Source of the DNA: Gammaproteobacteria bacterium
GTDB lineage: Bacteria; Pseudomonadota; Gammaproteobacteria; Burkholderiales; Rhodocyclaceae
Length of the DNA stretch: 64,000 nucleotides
NCBI GenBank assembly: GCA_018819515.1
Contig: JAHJPX010000013.1
Span: 1-64,000 of the forward strand
Reading direction: 5' to 3'
Part shown: piece by piece, positions 9,772 to 18,800 of the stretch
Numbering within the stretch: the stretch's first letter is position 1
Layout: each line of letters begins with the position of its first letter
Translations under genes and position numbers: made by a program
Notes under the pieces: generated by a model
Told to the model about the DNA's origin: nothing
Database searches by the model: none
The model's input: only the letters and a program-made list of their open reading frames with translations

Positions 9772-11103
9772 GTGGCCATTCCTGCGGTAGCCAGCACATT
9801 AGGTAAGACCGGCAAGTTCGGTGACCTCTGGCGCCGGCTGTGGTTCTTGCTTGGGGCCCTGCTGGTGTTTCGGATCGGCGCGCACATTCCGGTTCCCGGC
9901 ATTGATCCGCATCGATTGGCGGAACTGTTTCAGGGGCAGCAGGGCGGCATCCTCGGTATCTTCAACCTGTTTTCCGGCGGCGCGCTATCCCGTTTTACGA
10001 TATTCGCGCTGGGGATCATGCCTTACATTTCGTCCTCGATCATCATGCAGTTGATGACGATCGCCGTTCCGTCTCTTGAGCAGTTGAAGAAAGAGGGCGA
10101 GGCAGGACGGCGCAAGATTACGCAGTACACGCGATATGGAACCGTCGGCCTGGCGCTCTTTCAGGGCTTTGGGATTGCGATTGCCCTTGAATCCCAGGCC
10201 GGGCTGGTTCTGGATCCGGGCTTGATCTTCCGCCTGACAACCGTTACTACCTTGGTTACCGGTACCATGTTCCTTATGTGGCTTGGGGAGCAGATCACCG
10301 AGCGCGGTCTGGGGAACGGCATTTCCATCATCATATTTGCCGGTATCGCGGCGGGGCTCCCGAACGCAATTGGTGGCTTGGGGGAACTGGTACGTACTGG
10401 TGCCATGCATCCGGTGACGGCACTCTTCATTATTGCTCTGGTCTTTCTCGTAACCGGCTTTGTGGTTTTCGTCGAGCGGGGACAGCGCAAGATATTGGTG
10501 AACTACGCCAAGCGCCAGGTCGGAAACAAGATCTACGGTGGACAGAGCTCGCATCTGCCATTGAAACTCAATATGTCCGGGGTAATCCCGCCGATTTTTG
10601 CGTCGTCGATTATCCTGTTTCCTGCCACCGCAGGGGGGTGGTTTGGAGCGTCAGAGGGAATGACCTGGCTTAAGGATATCGCCGCGACACTGTCGCCAGG
10701 CCAGCCGATTTATGTGATGCTCTACGCAGCCGCGATCATCTTTTTCTGCTTCTTCTATACGGCGCTGGTCTTCAATTCCAAGGAGACAGCGGACAATCTG
10801 AAGAAGAGCGGCGCGTTCGTTCCGGGGATTCGTCCGGGTGAGCAGACCAGCCGGTACATCGACAAGATTCTCATGAGGCTGACGTTGATCGGTGCGATCT
10901 ACGTCACGCTTGTTTGTTTGCTTCCGGAATTCTTGATCCTGAAGTGGAACGTCCCGTTTTACTTCGGTGGGACGTCGCTGCTAATTATTGTCGTGGTGAC
11001 GATGGACTTCATGTCGCAGGTTCAGGCTTACGTGATGTCGCACCAGTACGAAAGTCTTCTGAAGAAGGCGAATTTCAAGGGTGCGGGGCTGCCCGTGCGT
11101 TGA
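9772..11103 (+). CDS. secY: Protein translocase subunit SecY
   Basis: A 443-residue inner-membrane protein forming the Sec channel with SecE and SecG. It starts with GTG ([12 protein letters not shown]). Ten hydrophobic segments can be followed, beginning at [20 protein letters not shown]. The plug-region phrase [18 protein letters not shown] and the cytoplasmic loop [19 protein letters not shown] are both conserved. Location at the end of the spc operon, before infA, is standard. Confidence 0.98.
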   Translation: MAIPAVASTLGKTGKFGDLWRRLWFLLGALLVFRIGAHIPVPGIDPHRLAELFQGQQGGILGIFNLFSGGALSRFTIFALGIMPYISSSIIMQLMTIAVPSLEQLKKEGEAGRRKITQYTRYGTVGLALFQGFGIAIALESQAGLVLDPGLIFRLTTVTTLVTGTMFLMWLGEQITERGLGNGISIIIFAGIAAGLPNAIGGLGELVRTGAMHPVTALFIIALVFLVTGFVVFVERGQRKILVNYAKRQVGNKIYGGQSSHLPLKLNMSGVIPPIFASSIILFPATAGGWFGASEGMTWLKDIAATLSPGQPIYVMLYAAAIIFFCFFYTALVFNSKETADNLKKSGAFVPGIRPGEQTSRYIDKILMRLTLIGAIYVTLVCLLPEFLILKWNVPFYFGGTSLLIIVVVTMDFMSQVQAYVMSHQYESLLKKANFKGAGLPVR

Positions 11104-11107
11104 ATGC

Positions 11108-11326
11108 ATGGTGAAGGAAGATGTCATTGAGATGCAGGGGGAGGTTGAGGAGAACCTCCCCAACGCGACATTTAGGGTGAAATTGGAGAACGGCCACGTA
11201 GTCCTTGGGCATATCTCCGGCAAGATGCGTATGCACTACATCCGCATTCTGCCTGGCGACAAGGTTACTGTTCAGCTTACTCCCTACGATCTGACGAGAG
11301 GCCGAATTGTGTTTCGCGCCAAGTAA
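11108..11326 (+). CDS. infA: Translation initiation factor IF-1
   Basis: A 72-residue OB-fold protein: [19 protein letters not shown] at the start and [16 protein letters not shown] at the end. IF-1 blocks the A-site during initiation. The start is ATG 11108, four bases after the secY stop; no convincing Shine-Dalgarno sequence is visible, so translation may be coupled to secY. The upstream in-frame ATG 11081 lies inside secY and is rejected. Rhodocyclales and related groups often have a second infA elsewhere. Confidence 0.96.
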   Translation: MVKEDVIEMQGEVEENLPNATFRVKLENGHVVLGHISGKMRMHYIRILPGDKVTVQLTPYDLTRGRIVFRAK

Positions 11327-11356
11327 CAACGGAAGGACGGTTTTCGGAGAAATATT

Positions 11357-11470
11357 ATGAAAGTTACCACTTCAGTGAAGCGTATGTGCCGCAAATGCAA
11401 GGTCATCCGCCGCAAGGGCGTCGTGCGCATCATTTGTACCGATCCGCGCCACAAGCAGCGTCAGGGTTGA
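11357..11470 (+). CDS. rpmJ: 50S ribosomal protein L36, zinc-ribbon type
   Basis: A 37-residue protein starting [17 protein letters not shown] and ending DPRHKQRQG. The C11, C14, C27 and H32 pattern is the zinc-binding (C+) form. GGAGAAAT lies just upstream. Its TGA stop overlaps the -35 box of the next promoter. Confidence 0.97.
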   Translation: MKVTTSVKRMCRKCKVIRRKGVVRIICTDPRHKQRQG

Positions 11471-11495
11471 TAGAAAACCAAAGCGAGAATATAAT
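11467..11495 (+). promoter_or_regulatory. Strong promoter of the alpha operon
   Basis: TTGATA (11467-11472) and a perfect TATAAT (11490-11495) are 17 bases apart. The -35 box overlaps the rpmJ stop codon, so rpsM and following genes can be transcribed apart from the spc operon. Confidence 0.8.
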
Positions 11496-11554
11496 TGTCG
11501 GTTTCCCATTTGCCGATATTTGTTTCCAAGTTTCAGCGATAGATAGGTAAGCAC

Positions 11555-11920
11555 ATGGCCCGCATCGCAGGCGTCAACATCCCGAATCACCAACACGTCG
11601 AGATCGCTCTGACCGCGATCTACGGTATTGGTCGTACGCGCGCGCAGAAGATTTGTGATGCTGCCGGCGTAAAGCGCTCAGTGAAGATCAAGGATCTCAC
11701 TGACGCCGACATGGACCGCCTGCGCGAACAGGTGGGTAAGTTTAGCGTCGAGGGTGACCTTCGTCGCGAGGTAACGATGAGCATCAAGCGCCTGATGGAT
11801 CTGGGCTGCTATCGTGGTGTGCGTCACCGTCGCGGTCTCCCGGTTCGCGGTCAGCGTACCCGTACAAACGCCCGGACCCGTAAAGGTCCGCGCAAGGCAG
11901 TCGCCGCCGGCAAGAGGTAG
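11555..11920 (+). CDS. rpsM: 30S ribosomal protein S13
   Basis: A 121-residue head protein contacting the P-site tRNA and L5. [21 protein letters not shown], the helix-hairpin-helix [12 protein letters not shown] and the basic tail [17 protein letters not shown] are all present. First gene of the alpha operon, about 55 bases after the predicted transcription start. Confidence 0.98.
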   Translation: MARIAGVNIPNHQHVEIALTAIYGIGRTRAQKICDAAGVKRSVKIKDLTDADMDRLREQVGKFSVEGDLRREVTMSIKRLMDLGCYRGVRHRRGLPVRGQRTRTNARTRKGPRKAVAAGKR

Positions 11921-11935
11921 TCCTAGGGATCCGAT

Positions 11936-12325
11936 ATGGCCAAGACACAGACGAAAGTCCGCAAGAAAATTAAGAAAAACGTTGCCGAGGGTATTGCTCA
12001 CGTGCACGCGTCTTTCAACAACACCATCATCACCATCACCGATCGCCAAGGCAATGCACTTTCGTGGGCAACGTCCGGTGGTGCCGGCTTCAAAGGTTCG
12101 CGCAAGTCCACGCCATTCGCTGCCCAGGTTGCAGCCGAAGCGGCGGGTAAGGCGGCGCAGGAATGCGGTGTCAAGAATCTGGAAGTTCGCATCAAAGGAC
12201 CTGGCCCCGGCCGCGAGTCGGCTGTTCGCGCCCTGAACGCCTTGGGAATGAAGATCACGAGCATTACCGACATTACGCCGGTACCCCATAACGGCTGCCG
12301 TCCGCCGAAGCGCCGCCGCATCTAA
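11936..12325 (+). CDS. rpsK: 30S ribosomal protein S11
   Basis: A 129-residue platform protein near the mRNA exit and E-site. The segments [20 protein letters not shown] and [19 protein letters not shown] are conserved, and [18 protein letters not shown] is intact. It follows rpsM by 15 bases. Confidence 0.98.
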   Translation: MAKTQTKVRKKIKKNVAEGIAHVHASFNNTIITITDRQGNALSWATSGGAGFKGSRKSTPFAAQVAAEAAGKAAQECGVKNLEVRIKGPGPGRESAVRALNALGMKITSITDITPVPHNGCRPPKRRRI

Positions 12326-12345
12326 GTTATCAAAGGAGTCAGACA

Positions 12346-12975
12346 GTGGCCCGCAATCTCGACGCCAAGTGCAGACAATGCCGCCGTGAGGGAGACAAGC
12401 TTTTCCTCAAAGGCGAAAAGTGCTTCACCGACAAGTGCTCGATTGAGCGCCGTTCCTACGCGCCCGGTCAGCACGGGCAGAAATCCGGTCAGCGCCTTTC
12501 AGGTTATGGACAACAACTGCGTGAAAAGCAGAAACTCCGCCGCATCTACGGTGTGCTGGAGCGACAGTTTCGCAAGACGTTTGCCGAAGCCGAACGAAGG
12601 AAGGGGCAGGCGGGTGAGAATCTTCTTCAGCTCCTCGAATCGCGTCTGGACTCTGTTGCGTTTCGCATGGGCTTCGGAGCGTCGCGTGCAGAATCGCGCC
12701 AACTTGTACGTCACAACGGCGTATTGGTTAACGGCAAGCGTGTAAATATTCCGTCCTACGTCGTTCGGCCGGGGGACGTTGTTCAACTGACCGACGCCGC
12801 TCGTGGCCAATTGCGTACCAAAGCAGCTTTGGAAGCCGCCGATTCACGCGGCTTCCCTGAATGGCTGGAAGTTAACGCCAAGGAAGGTCGTGGTGTTTTC
12901 AAGGCCTTGCCCGTGCGAGACGAACTGCCGTCGTCGCTGAATGAAGGTTTGGTAGTCGAACTGTATTCGCGCTAA
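12346..12975 (+). CDS. rpsD: 30S ribosomal protein S4 with a four-cysteine N-terminus
   Basis: A 209-residue 16S rRNA assembly initiator starting with GTG after AAAGGAG. The N-terminus carries C-x2-C (residues 9 and 12) and two further cysteines (26 and 31), a zinc-ribbon arrangement that differs from the zinc-free S4 of E. coli. The S4 RNA-binding domain RLDSVAFRMGFGASRAESRQ is intact. In E. coli S4 also represses the alpha operon. Type of N-terminus is a useful lineage marker. Confidence 0.97.
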   Translation: MARNLDAKCRQCRREGDKLFLKGEKCFTDKCSIERRSYAPGQHGQKSGQRLSGYGQQLREKQKLRRIYGVLERQFRKTFAEAERRKGQAGENLLQLLESRLDSVAFRMGFGASRAESRQLVRHNGVLVNGKRVNIPSYVVRPGDVVQLTDAARGQLRTKAALEAADSRGFPEWLEVNAKEGRGVFKALPVRDELPSSLNEGLVVELYSR

Positions 12976-13032
12976 CCCCTAGTCCGGCGTCTGGGGCGCA
13001 ATCCCAGGCGCTATTGCCCAAAAGGAATGCAG

Positions 13033-14013
13033 ATGCAAAGCAACTCGCTTCTGAAGCCGCGGATTATTGATGTACAGACGCTTTCCCCGGTTCACGCTCG
13101 AGTCGTAATGGAACCCTTCGAGCGGGGCTACGGCCATACGCTCGGCAACGCCTTGCGCCGTATTCTCCTGTCCTCCATGCCAGGCGTGGCGCCGACCGAG
13201 GTTTCGATCGACGGAGTGCTGCACGAGTACTCGACGCTCGACGGTGTCCGTGAGGACGTCGTGGACATCCTGCTGAACATGAAGGGCGTCGTATTGAAGA
13301 TGCATAACCGTAATGAGGCCACCCTGCATCTGTCTAAGGATGGGGAAGGTATCGTTACGGCACGAGATATCGAAACCACGCATGATGTCGAGATCATCAA
13401 TCCCGATCACATCATTGCCCATATCGCGCCTGGTGGTCGCCTCGATATGCAGATTCGCGTCGAAACCGGCCGTGGTTACGTCCCGGCGAATGTTCGTCCA
13501 GTAGATAAGGAAAGCAAGGGTATCGGCCGCATATTGATAGACGCCTCGTTCAGTCCGGTTCGGCGTGTCAGCTATCAGGTCGAATCAGCTCGCGTAGAAC
13601 AGCGTACCGACCTCGACAAGCTGGTGATCGATATCGAGACCAATGGTGCGGTCGACCCGGAAGAGTCGATTCGGTACGCCGCGCGAATTCTTATGGAGCA
13701 GTTGTCGGTTTTTGCCGACCTTGAAGGGACGCCGGTTTCGGTCGAGGTTCCGACGGCGGCAGCAGTGGATCCGATTCTGCTGCGTCCGGTCGACGATCTC
13801 GAACTGACCGTTCGCTCTGCAAATTGCCTGAAGGCCGAGAATATCTATTACATCGGCGACCTGATCCAGCGCACCGAGACCGAATTGCTGAAGACACCCA
13901 ATCTCGGCCGCAAGTCGCTCAACGAGATCAAGGAAGTACTAGCTTCGAGGGGACTGACCTTGGGCATGAAGCTGGAAAACTGGCCACCCGCCGGTCTCGA
14001 CAAACTGGGCTGA
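13033..14013 (+). CDS. rpoA: RNA polymerase alpha subunit
   Basis: A 326-residue protein. Residues 1-230 form the assembly domain ([21 protein letters not shown]), and residues about 245-315 form the C-terminal domain that binds UP elements and activators ([29 protein letters not shown]). Two ATGs lie six bases apart: AAAGGA directly abuts the first (13027) but stands six bases from the second (13033), and [15 protein letters not shown] matches the family start, so 13033 is chosen. It lies between rpsD and rplQ. Confidence 0.98.
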   Translation: MQSNSLLKPRIIDVQTLSPVHARVVMEPFERGYGHTLGNALRRILLSSMPGVAPTEVSIDGVLHEYSTLDGVREDVVDILLNMKGVVLKMHNRNEATLHLSKDGEGIVTARDIETTHDVEIINPDHIIAHIAPGGRLDMQIRVETGRGYVPANVRPVDKESKGIGRILIDASFSPVRRVSYQVESARVEQRTDLDKLVIDIETNGAVDPEESIRYAARILMEQLSVFADLEGTPVSVEVPTAAAVDPILLRPVDDLELTVRSANCLKAENIYYIGDLIQRTETELLKTPNLGRKSLNEIKEVLASRGLTLGMKLENWPPAGLDKLG

Positions 14014-14055
14014 TAACGACCCATCCGATCATCAAGTAAGTACATAAAAATTAAC

Positions 14056-14086
14056 CGGCCGCTAGCCAAGCTTTTAGCGGCGGCCG
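14056..14086 (+). promoter_or_regulatory. Leader hairpin before rplQ
   Basis: CGGCCGCTA (14056-14064) pairs with TAGCGG...CCG (14075-14086) with a small bulge. An A-rich stretch and the AGAAGGA ribosome binding site of rplQ follow. Possibly an RNA processing or attenuation element; no T-run. Confidence 0.4.
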
Positions 14087-14104
14087 AAAAAGAAGGAATT
14101 CACT

Positions 14105-14500
14105 ATGCGCCACGGTAACGGCTACAGAAAACTGAATCGCACCTCGTCACATCGCGCGGCGATGTTCCGCAACATGGCGGTTTCGCTGCTGCGTCACGAG
14201 GCCATCAAGACTACGCTGCCGAAGGCAAAGGAACTGCGTCGTGTCGTCGAGCCCCTGATCAACCTCGGCAAGACCCCCAGCCTGGCCAACCGCCGCCTGG
14301 CGTTTGATCGCCTGCGCGACCGTGAGATCGTCGGCAAGATCTTCGACGAATTCGGTCCGCGCTATGCGAGCCGCAATGGCGGCTATCTGCGCATCCTGAA
14401 AATGGGCTTCCGCATCGGCGACAATGCGCCAATGGCGTTCGTCGAACTTATGGATCGTCCCGAGCCGTCCGACGTGGACAACGCACCGACCGCAGACTGA
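14105..14500 (+). CDS. rplQ: 50S ribosomal protein L17
   Basis: A 131-residue protein near the tunnel exit. [20 protein letters not shown] and the later [20 protein letters not shown] are hallmarks. The last dozen residues are acidic ([12 protein letters not shown]) and variable in the family. Last gene of the alpha operon, followed by an intrinsic terminator. Confidence 0.98.
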   Translation: MRHGNGYRKLNRTSSHRAAMFRNMAVSLLRHEAIKTTLPKAKELRRVVEPLINLGKTPSLANRRLAFDRLRDREIVGKIFDEFGPRYASRNGGYLRILKMGFRIGDNAPMAFVELMDRPEPSDVDNAPTAD

Positions 14501-14523
14501 ATCCTTCTGGAAGCATCAGGGGA

Positions 14524-14546
14524 AGCCGGCCTAGCGCCGGCTTTTT
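14524..14546 (+). terminator. Intrinsic terminator of the ribosomal operon
   Basis: AGCCGGC (14524-14530), a five-base loop and GCCGGCT (14536-14542) form a perfect seven-pair GC stem running into TTTTT. It lies 24 bases after the rplQ stop. Confidence 0.9.
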
Positions 14547-14556
14547 CGTTTCAGTT

Positions 14557-14582
14557 GGCGTATCGCCACGACTGACTTTTGG
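14557..14582 (+). repeat. Dispersed repeat, copy 1
   Basis: A copy of the window-wide family (core 14557-14576, then TTTT): one mismatch in the 20-base core. It lies between the rplQ terminator and the stop of the minus-strand ABC exporter, 35 bases beyond that stop, and is co-directional with the exporter when read as GTCAGCC on the minus strand. Confidence 0.85.
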
Positions 14583-14614
14583 ACTGAATCGCGTGCGCCG
14601 CGACCCCGTTCCAC

Positions 14615-16438
14615 CTAGCGTCGGTCCTGGCCCGATATCTCCTCAACTTCGCGTTGCTGCAACGCCCACATTTGGGCATAGGTGCCGCCCGATTCGATCA
14701 ACTGTCGATGGCTGCCGCGCTCAACGATACGGCCTGCGTCGAGCACCAGAATTTCGTCGGCGTTCATTACCGTCGACAAGCGATGGGCGATGACCAAGGT
14801 GGTTCGGCCAATTGCGGCCTGCTCGAGTTCGGCTTGAATGGCCTTTTCCGTCTTCGAGTCCAGCGCCGACGTAGCCTCGTCGAAAATGAGAATGGGCGGA
14901 TTCTTGAGCAGTGCGCGTGCGATCGCAACGCGCTGCTTTTCGCCGCCCGAAAGTTTAAGCCCTCTTTCGCCTACCCGCGTGTCGTACTTGTCGGGCAGCC
15001 GCTCGACGAACTCGTGCAAGTGGGCTGCTTTGGCCGCCGCGACGACCTCGTCCGCAGAAGCGCCTGGTCGGCCATACTGGATGTTGTAGAGCAGCGTGTC
15101 ATTGAACAGCACTGTGTCCTGCGGAACGATGCCGATTGCCGCACGCACGCTGCTCTGGGTCAGGTCTCGGATGTCCATGCCGTTGATGCGGATGGCGCCG
15201 CTCCCGACGTCGTAGAAACGGTAGAGCAGACGGGCCAGCGTGCTCTTGCCGGAACCGCTGTGTCCGACCACAGCGACCGTACGGCCGGCCGGAATCATGA
15301 AATCGACGTCGAACAGGATCTGCCGCTTGGGCTCGTAGGAGAAGCCGACACGATCGAACGCCACCATGCACTGGCCTGGAGGCAATGGGCGGGCATCCGG
15401 CTTGTCGCGCACCTCGCGGTTCTGAGAGAGCAGGGTGAACATGCGCTCGATGTCGGTGAGTGACTGCCGAATCTCCCGATACAGCACGCCAAGATGATTC
15501 AACGGCATGTAAAGCTGTATCAGAAAAGCATTGACCAGGACAATGTCGCCGACGGTCATTGCGCCGGAAACAACGCCCATTGTTGCCCGCCACATCATCG
15601 CCGTGACGCCGGCGGCGATGATCAGTGCCTGACCGAGGTTGAGGTAGGACAGGGTGATTTGCGTCTTGATCTGGGCGGCTTCCCAGCGTCGCATCTGCAC
15701 GTCGTAGCGTTCCAGTTCCCAGCGTTCGTTGTTGAAGTACTTCACCGTCTCGTAGTTGATCAGGCTGTCGATTGCCAAGGAACTGGCAACCGAATCCAGC
15801 TCGTTGGCCTCGCGCCGGATACGGGTACGGAAATTGGTGACAATGACAGTGAAACCAATGTAGATGACGAGCGTCGTCACCGTGATAATCGCGAAAGCAC
15901 GCTCGTAGCGCGCTATCAGGATGCCCATGACCAAGGCGATTTCGACGAGGGTCGGAAGGATCGAGTAGATCGTGTAACTGATGAGGCTGCCGACCGAGCG
16001 CGTGCCACGCTCAATGTCGCGAGTCAGCCCCCCGGTCTGCCGCTCCAAATGGAAGCGCAGCGACAATGCATGAAGGTGCTCGAAGACCTTGAGGGCAATC
16101 GTTCTCTGCGCCCGCTGGGTCACCTTGGCAAAAATGATCTCCCGAAGTTCGGTGAATAGTGCCGTCGAGAAGCGCAGGACGCCGTAGGCGCCCAGCAGTC
16201 CGATCGGCACCAGCAGCAAGGCCTGCTCGCGAGGCACCGTGAGCGTGTCGATGATGCCCTTAAAGACGAGTGGCACCCAGACATTGGCAACCTTGGCCAA
16301 AATCAGGCAGACAAGCGCAAAGACAACGCGCCACTTCCATTCCCACAGATAAGGCCAAAGCGTACGCAGCGTCTGCCAATCGCGGCGTTCAGTGGGTTCC
16401 GGCGCGGGTAGCGCCGCTGCTCGATTGAGTCCTCTCAT
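14615..16438 (-). CDS. Atm1/HMT1-type ABC exporter (fused permease and ATPase)
   Basis: A 607-residue half-transporter. An N-terminal six-helix membrane domain (about residues 30-310) precedes a nucleotide-binding domain with Walker A GHSGSGKST, signature LSGGEKQR and Walker B ILIFDEATSALD. Similarity in layout is to the Atm1/HMT1 group, thought to export glutathione- or metal-linked compounds, but substrate cannot be read from the sequence. The start MRGLNRAAALP (16438) is preferred to an ATG 57 bases upstream because the extra residues are not family-like. It converges on rplQ. Confidence 0.88.
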   Translation of the reverse strand: MRGLNRAAALPAPEPTERRDWQTLRTLWPYLWEWKWRVVFALVCLILAKVANVWVPLVFKGIIDTLTVPREQALLLVPIGLLGAYGVLRFSTALFTELREIIFAKVTQRAQRTIALKVFEHLHALSLRFHLERQTGGLTRDIERGTRSVGSLISYTIYSILPTLVEIALVMGILIARYERAFAIITVTTLVIYIGFTVIVTNFRTRIRREANELDSVASSLAIDSLINYETVKYFNNERWELERYDVQMRRWEAAQIKTQITLSYLNLGQALIIAAGVTAMMWRATMGVVSGAMTVGDIVLVNAFLIQLYMPLNHLGVLYREIRQSLTDIERMFTLLSQNREVRDKPDARPLPPGQCMVAFDRVGFSYEPKRQILFDVDFMIPAGRTVAVVGHSGSGKSTLARLLYRFYDVGSGAIRINGMDIRDLTQSSVRAAIGIVPQDTVLFNDTLLYNIQYGRPGASADEVVAAAKAAHLHEFVERLPDKYDTRVGERGLKLSGGEKQRVAIARALLKNPPILIFDEATSALDSKTEKAIQAELEQAAIGRTTLVIAHRLSTVMNADEILVLDAGRIVERGSHRQLIESGGTYAQMWALQQREVEEISGQDRR

Positions 16439-16531
16439 GGCCACGATTTTAACTGCTGTGGTTGACAGGCGACCCACAAGCCTGCAAGGTTTCAATCCAC
16501 GCTTATCGATGAAAAGGAAAGGGTTTTTGAC

Positions 16532-16933
16532 ATGACGGAAGAGGTGGCAAATCTACCGGAGCAGCCGCCGGTTCTGAGGGTCATGCCCATGCCGGCGGAC
16601 GTCAACGCCGCAGGCGACATTTTCGGCGGGTGGGTGATGGCCCAGGTGGACATTGCGGGCGCCGTCGCCGCGATGCGTCGTGCGCGGGGACGGGTGGCAA
16701 CCGTTGCGGTCAACTCCTTTCAATTCCGCCAGTCCATTTCGGTCGGCGATGTCGTTTCTTTCTATGCCGAAATTCTCCGGGTCGGACAGACGTCCATTAC
16801 CGTAGACGTTTCGGTATATGCGGAGCGCAACCCGGTGTCGCCGGTCATCGTGAAGGTGACCGAGGCAATACTGACCTACGTTGCGTTGAACGCCGACGGA
16901 AGCAAACGGAAAGTACCAGTGATCGCGGTATGA
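16532..16933 (+). CDS. YciA-like acyl-CoA thioesterase
   Basis: A 133-residue single hotdog-fold protein. The segment NAAGDIFGGWVMAQVDIAGA holds the conserved catalytic aspartate region of the YciA/BACH group, and AVNSFQFRQSISVGDVVSFYAEI is the second half of the fold. Such enzymes hydrolyse acyl-CoAs to free acid and CoA in the cytoplasm. AAGGAAAGG lies upstream. It is divergent from the ABC exporter and followed by the PP0621-type gene on the same strand. Confidence 0.88.
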   Translation: MTEEVANLPEQPPVLRVMPMPADVNAAGDIFGGWVMAQVDIAGAVAAMRRARGRVATVAVNSFQFRQSISVGDVVSFYAEILRVGQTSITVDVSVYAERNPVSPVIVKVTEAILTYVALNADGSKRKVPVIAV

Positions 16934-16963
16934 TCATGCGTCGGACTGGGAGCGGATCCTGAC

Positions 16964-17197
16964 GTGAGCAAGCTCATTCTGTTTCTTCTTGTGGCGGTCA
17001 TAGTGTATGTATGGCTGAAAAGGTCGCGCTCGACGGCAAGACCTAGCCATTCCAGTGACGCCACCAAGGCGGAAACGATGGTCAGCTGCGCCTATTGCGG
17101 TCTGCATGTGCCCAAGGGCGAGTGCGTGTCGTCGGGCGACCGTTGCTACTGTGGCGAGGAACATCGCCGCCTCGATTCTCGTGAGCAGCGTGACTGA
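16964..17197 (+). CDS. PP0621-family small membrane-anchored zinc-ribbon protein
   Basis: A 77-residue protein starting with GTG. One N-terminal transmembrane helix (LILFLLVAVIVYVWL) is followed by a C-terminal C-x2-C...C...C cluster (CAYCGLHVPKGEC, then CYCGEEH), probably binding a metal on the cytoplasmic side. Family members usually stand directly before pilS in betaproteobacteria, as here. Function is unknown. Confidence 0.85.
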   Translation: MSKLILFLLVAVIVYVWLKRSRSTARPSHSSDATKAETMVSCAYCGLHVPKGECVSSGDRCYCGEEHRRLDSREQRD

Positions 17198-17201
17198 TTT
17201 G

Positions 17202-18800
17202 ATGGACACGTCGGCCACCATGTCCGATCCGGCCGACAGTTATTGGCGCTCCCTTCAGTATTTCTGCGTATACCGGTTGGTCGCGGCAGCCGTATTCCTG
17301 ATCGCCTTCCTGATGACCAAAGGGACGAGCAGTCTTGCCTCTCAGGATCCGGAGTTGTTCCTGCTGGTGGATTCGGCCTACCTGGCGGCCGCTATAGTGT
17401 TCTTGCTTACGCTACGGCGCGGCGCGGGAGCGTTCGACCTTCATCTGTCGGCTCAGGTTGTCTGTGACGTCGTATTCCTGTCATTGCTGATGTACGCCAG
17501 CGGCGGTGCCAAAAGCGGCATCGCGTTCATGCTGGTCGTTGTCGTCGCGGGGGCGGCGCTTGTGGGCCAAGGGCGGCAGACGCTCTTTTTCGCCGCGTTG
17601 GCGACCCTGGGGGTGTTGATAGAGCAGACAGCGCGGTTCCTCAAGTTCGACGCTGCCGCAGACGACTTTGTTCGTACGGGAATCACCTGTATCGGGTTCT
17701 TCGGCATTGCGCTGATAGCCCGCTTTCTCGCCCGTCGCGTCGTCGCCAACGAGAATCTGGCGCGTCAACGCGGTATCGCGCTTGCCGGTCAAGTCAGGAT
17801 CAATCGCCAAGTCATCCAGGACATGGACGACGGCGTATTGGTCGTCGATCCGACCGGCGGAGTCCAGCTGCACAATCCGCAAGCGGAATTGCTGCTGTCG
17901 GTCAGCCAGCCGTCCGGGGGACAACTCGATCAATTCTGGCCCGATCTTGCGACGCGTCTTCAACGGCATCGGGATGAAAGCGAGTCCACCGACATTCTCC
18001 GCGCTCCCAACGGCCGGTCTTTGCTAGTCCGGTTACTACCCTCCGGGGAAGGGGGCAATACCTTGATCTATCTTCAGGATCTCGGCCAGCTTCAAGCGCG
18101 CGCCCAGCAGATCAAGTTGGCGGCGCTCGGCCGGCTTACCGCCAATATTGCCCACGAAATCCGCAATCCACTTTCAGCGATTGCCAACGCAGGCGAATTG
18201 TTGGTCGACGAACAACGTGCCGACACTCGCGCCCGTCTGATTCGGATCATCGGCGACAATAGCCGCCGGCTGAATTTGCTGGTGGGGGAAGTGCTTGAAT
18301 TGGGCAAACGCGATCGGGTTCAGCGCGAGAGCATAAATTTGGCGACTTTCCTCGGCCAATTCATGGAGGAGTATGCCCTGCACGATGCGAGTTCAGCAGG
18401 CAGAGTCGGAGTCTCCGTCGGCGACGAAGTGATATGTTTCGATCGTGCGCACTTGTACCGTATTCTGGAAAATCTTGTTACCAACGCACTACGCTACGCC
18501 AGTAGCGTGGAAGAGGCCGTCAAGATCAGTGTCACGTCGCGTGAGCACGACCGCGTCGAATTGCATATCATTGATGATGGGCCAGGTATTGCAGATGCGG
18601 ATCGTAGCAAGGTATTCGAACCATTTTTTACAACCCGCGGCAGCGGCATTGGCCTGGGGCTCTACATCGCCCGGGAACTGAGCGATGCCAATGGTGCCCA
18701 CCTCGACCTGATCGATGATGGTCAAGGGGCTCATTTCCGCGTTACTGCAAGGGGAGGACCATGTCCGCCAAACCCGATCGCCGGAATCGAAGTGATCTGA
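17202..18800 (+). CDS. pilS: Sensor histidine kinase PilS
   Basis: About 532 residues. Six hydrophobic segments occupy roughly the first 190 residues, followed by a PAS-like region (MDDGVLVVDPTGGVQLHNPQ), a dimerisation/phosphoacceptor helix with NIAHEIRNPLSAIANAGELL, and an ATPase domain with NLVTNALRY, DDGPGI and GSGIGLGLYIA. PilS controls type IV pilin transcription through PilR. ATG 17202 (MDTSATMSDP) is chosen; 17220 (MSDPADSYW) is equally possible because neither has a clear ribosome binding site. Overlaps pilR by 40 bases. Confidence 0.93.
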   Translation: MDTSATMSDPADSYWRSLQYFCVYRLVAAAVFLIAFLMTKGTSSLASQDPELFLLVDSAYLAAAIVFLLTLRRGAGAFDLHLSAQVVCDVVFLSLLMYASGGAKSGIAFMLVVVVAGAALVGQGRQTLFFAALATLGVLIEQTARFLKFDAAADDFVRTGITCIGFFGIALIARFLARRVVANENLARQRGIALAGQVRINRQVIQDMDDGVLVVDPTGGVQLHNPQAELLLSVSQPSGGQLDQFWPDLATRLQRHRDESESTDILRAPNGRSLLVRLLPSGEGGNTLIYLQDLGQLQARAQQIKLAALGRLTANIAHEIRNPLSAIANAGELLVDEQRADTRARLIRIIGDNSRRLNLLVGEVLELGKRDRVQRESINLATFLGQFMEEYALHDASSAGRVGVSVGDEVICFDRAHLYRILENLVTNALRYASSVEEAVKISVTSREHDRVELHIIDDGPGIADADRSKVFEPFFTTRGSGIGLGLYIARELSDANGAHLDLIDDGQGAHFRVTARGGPCPPNPIAGIEVI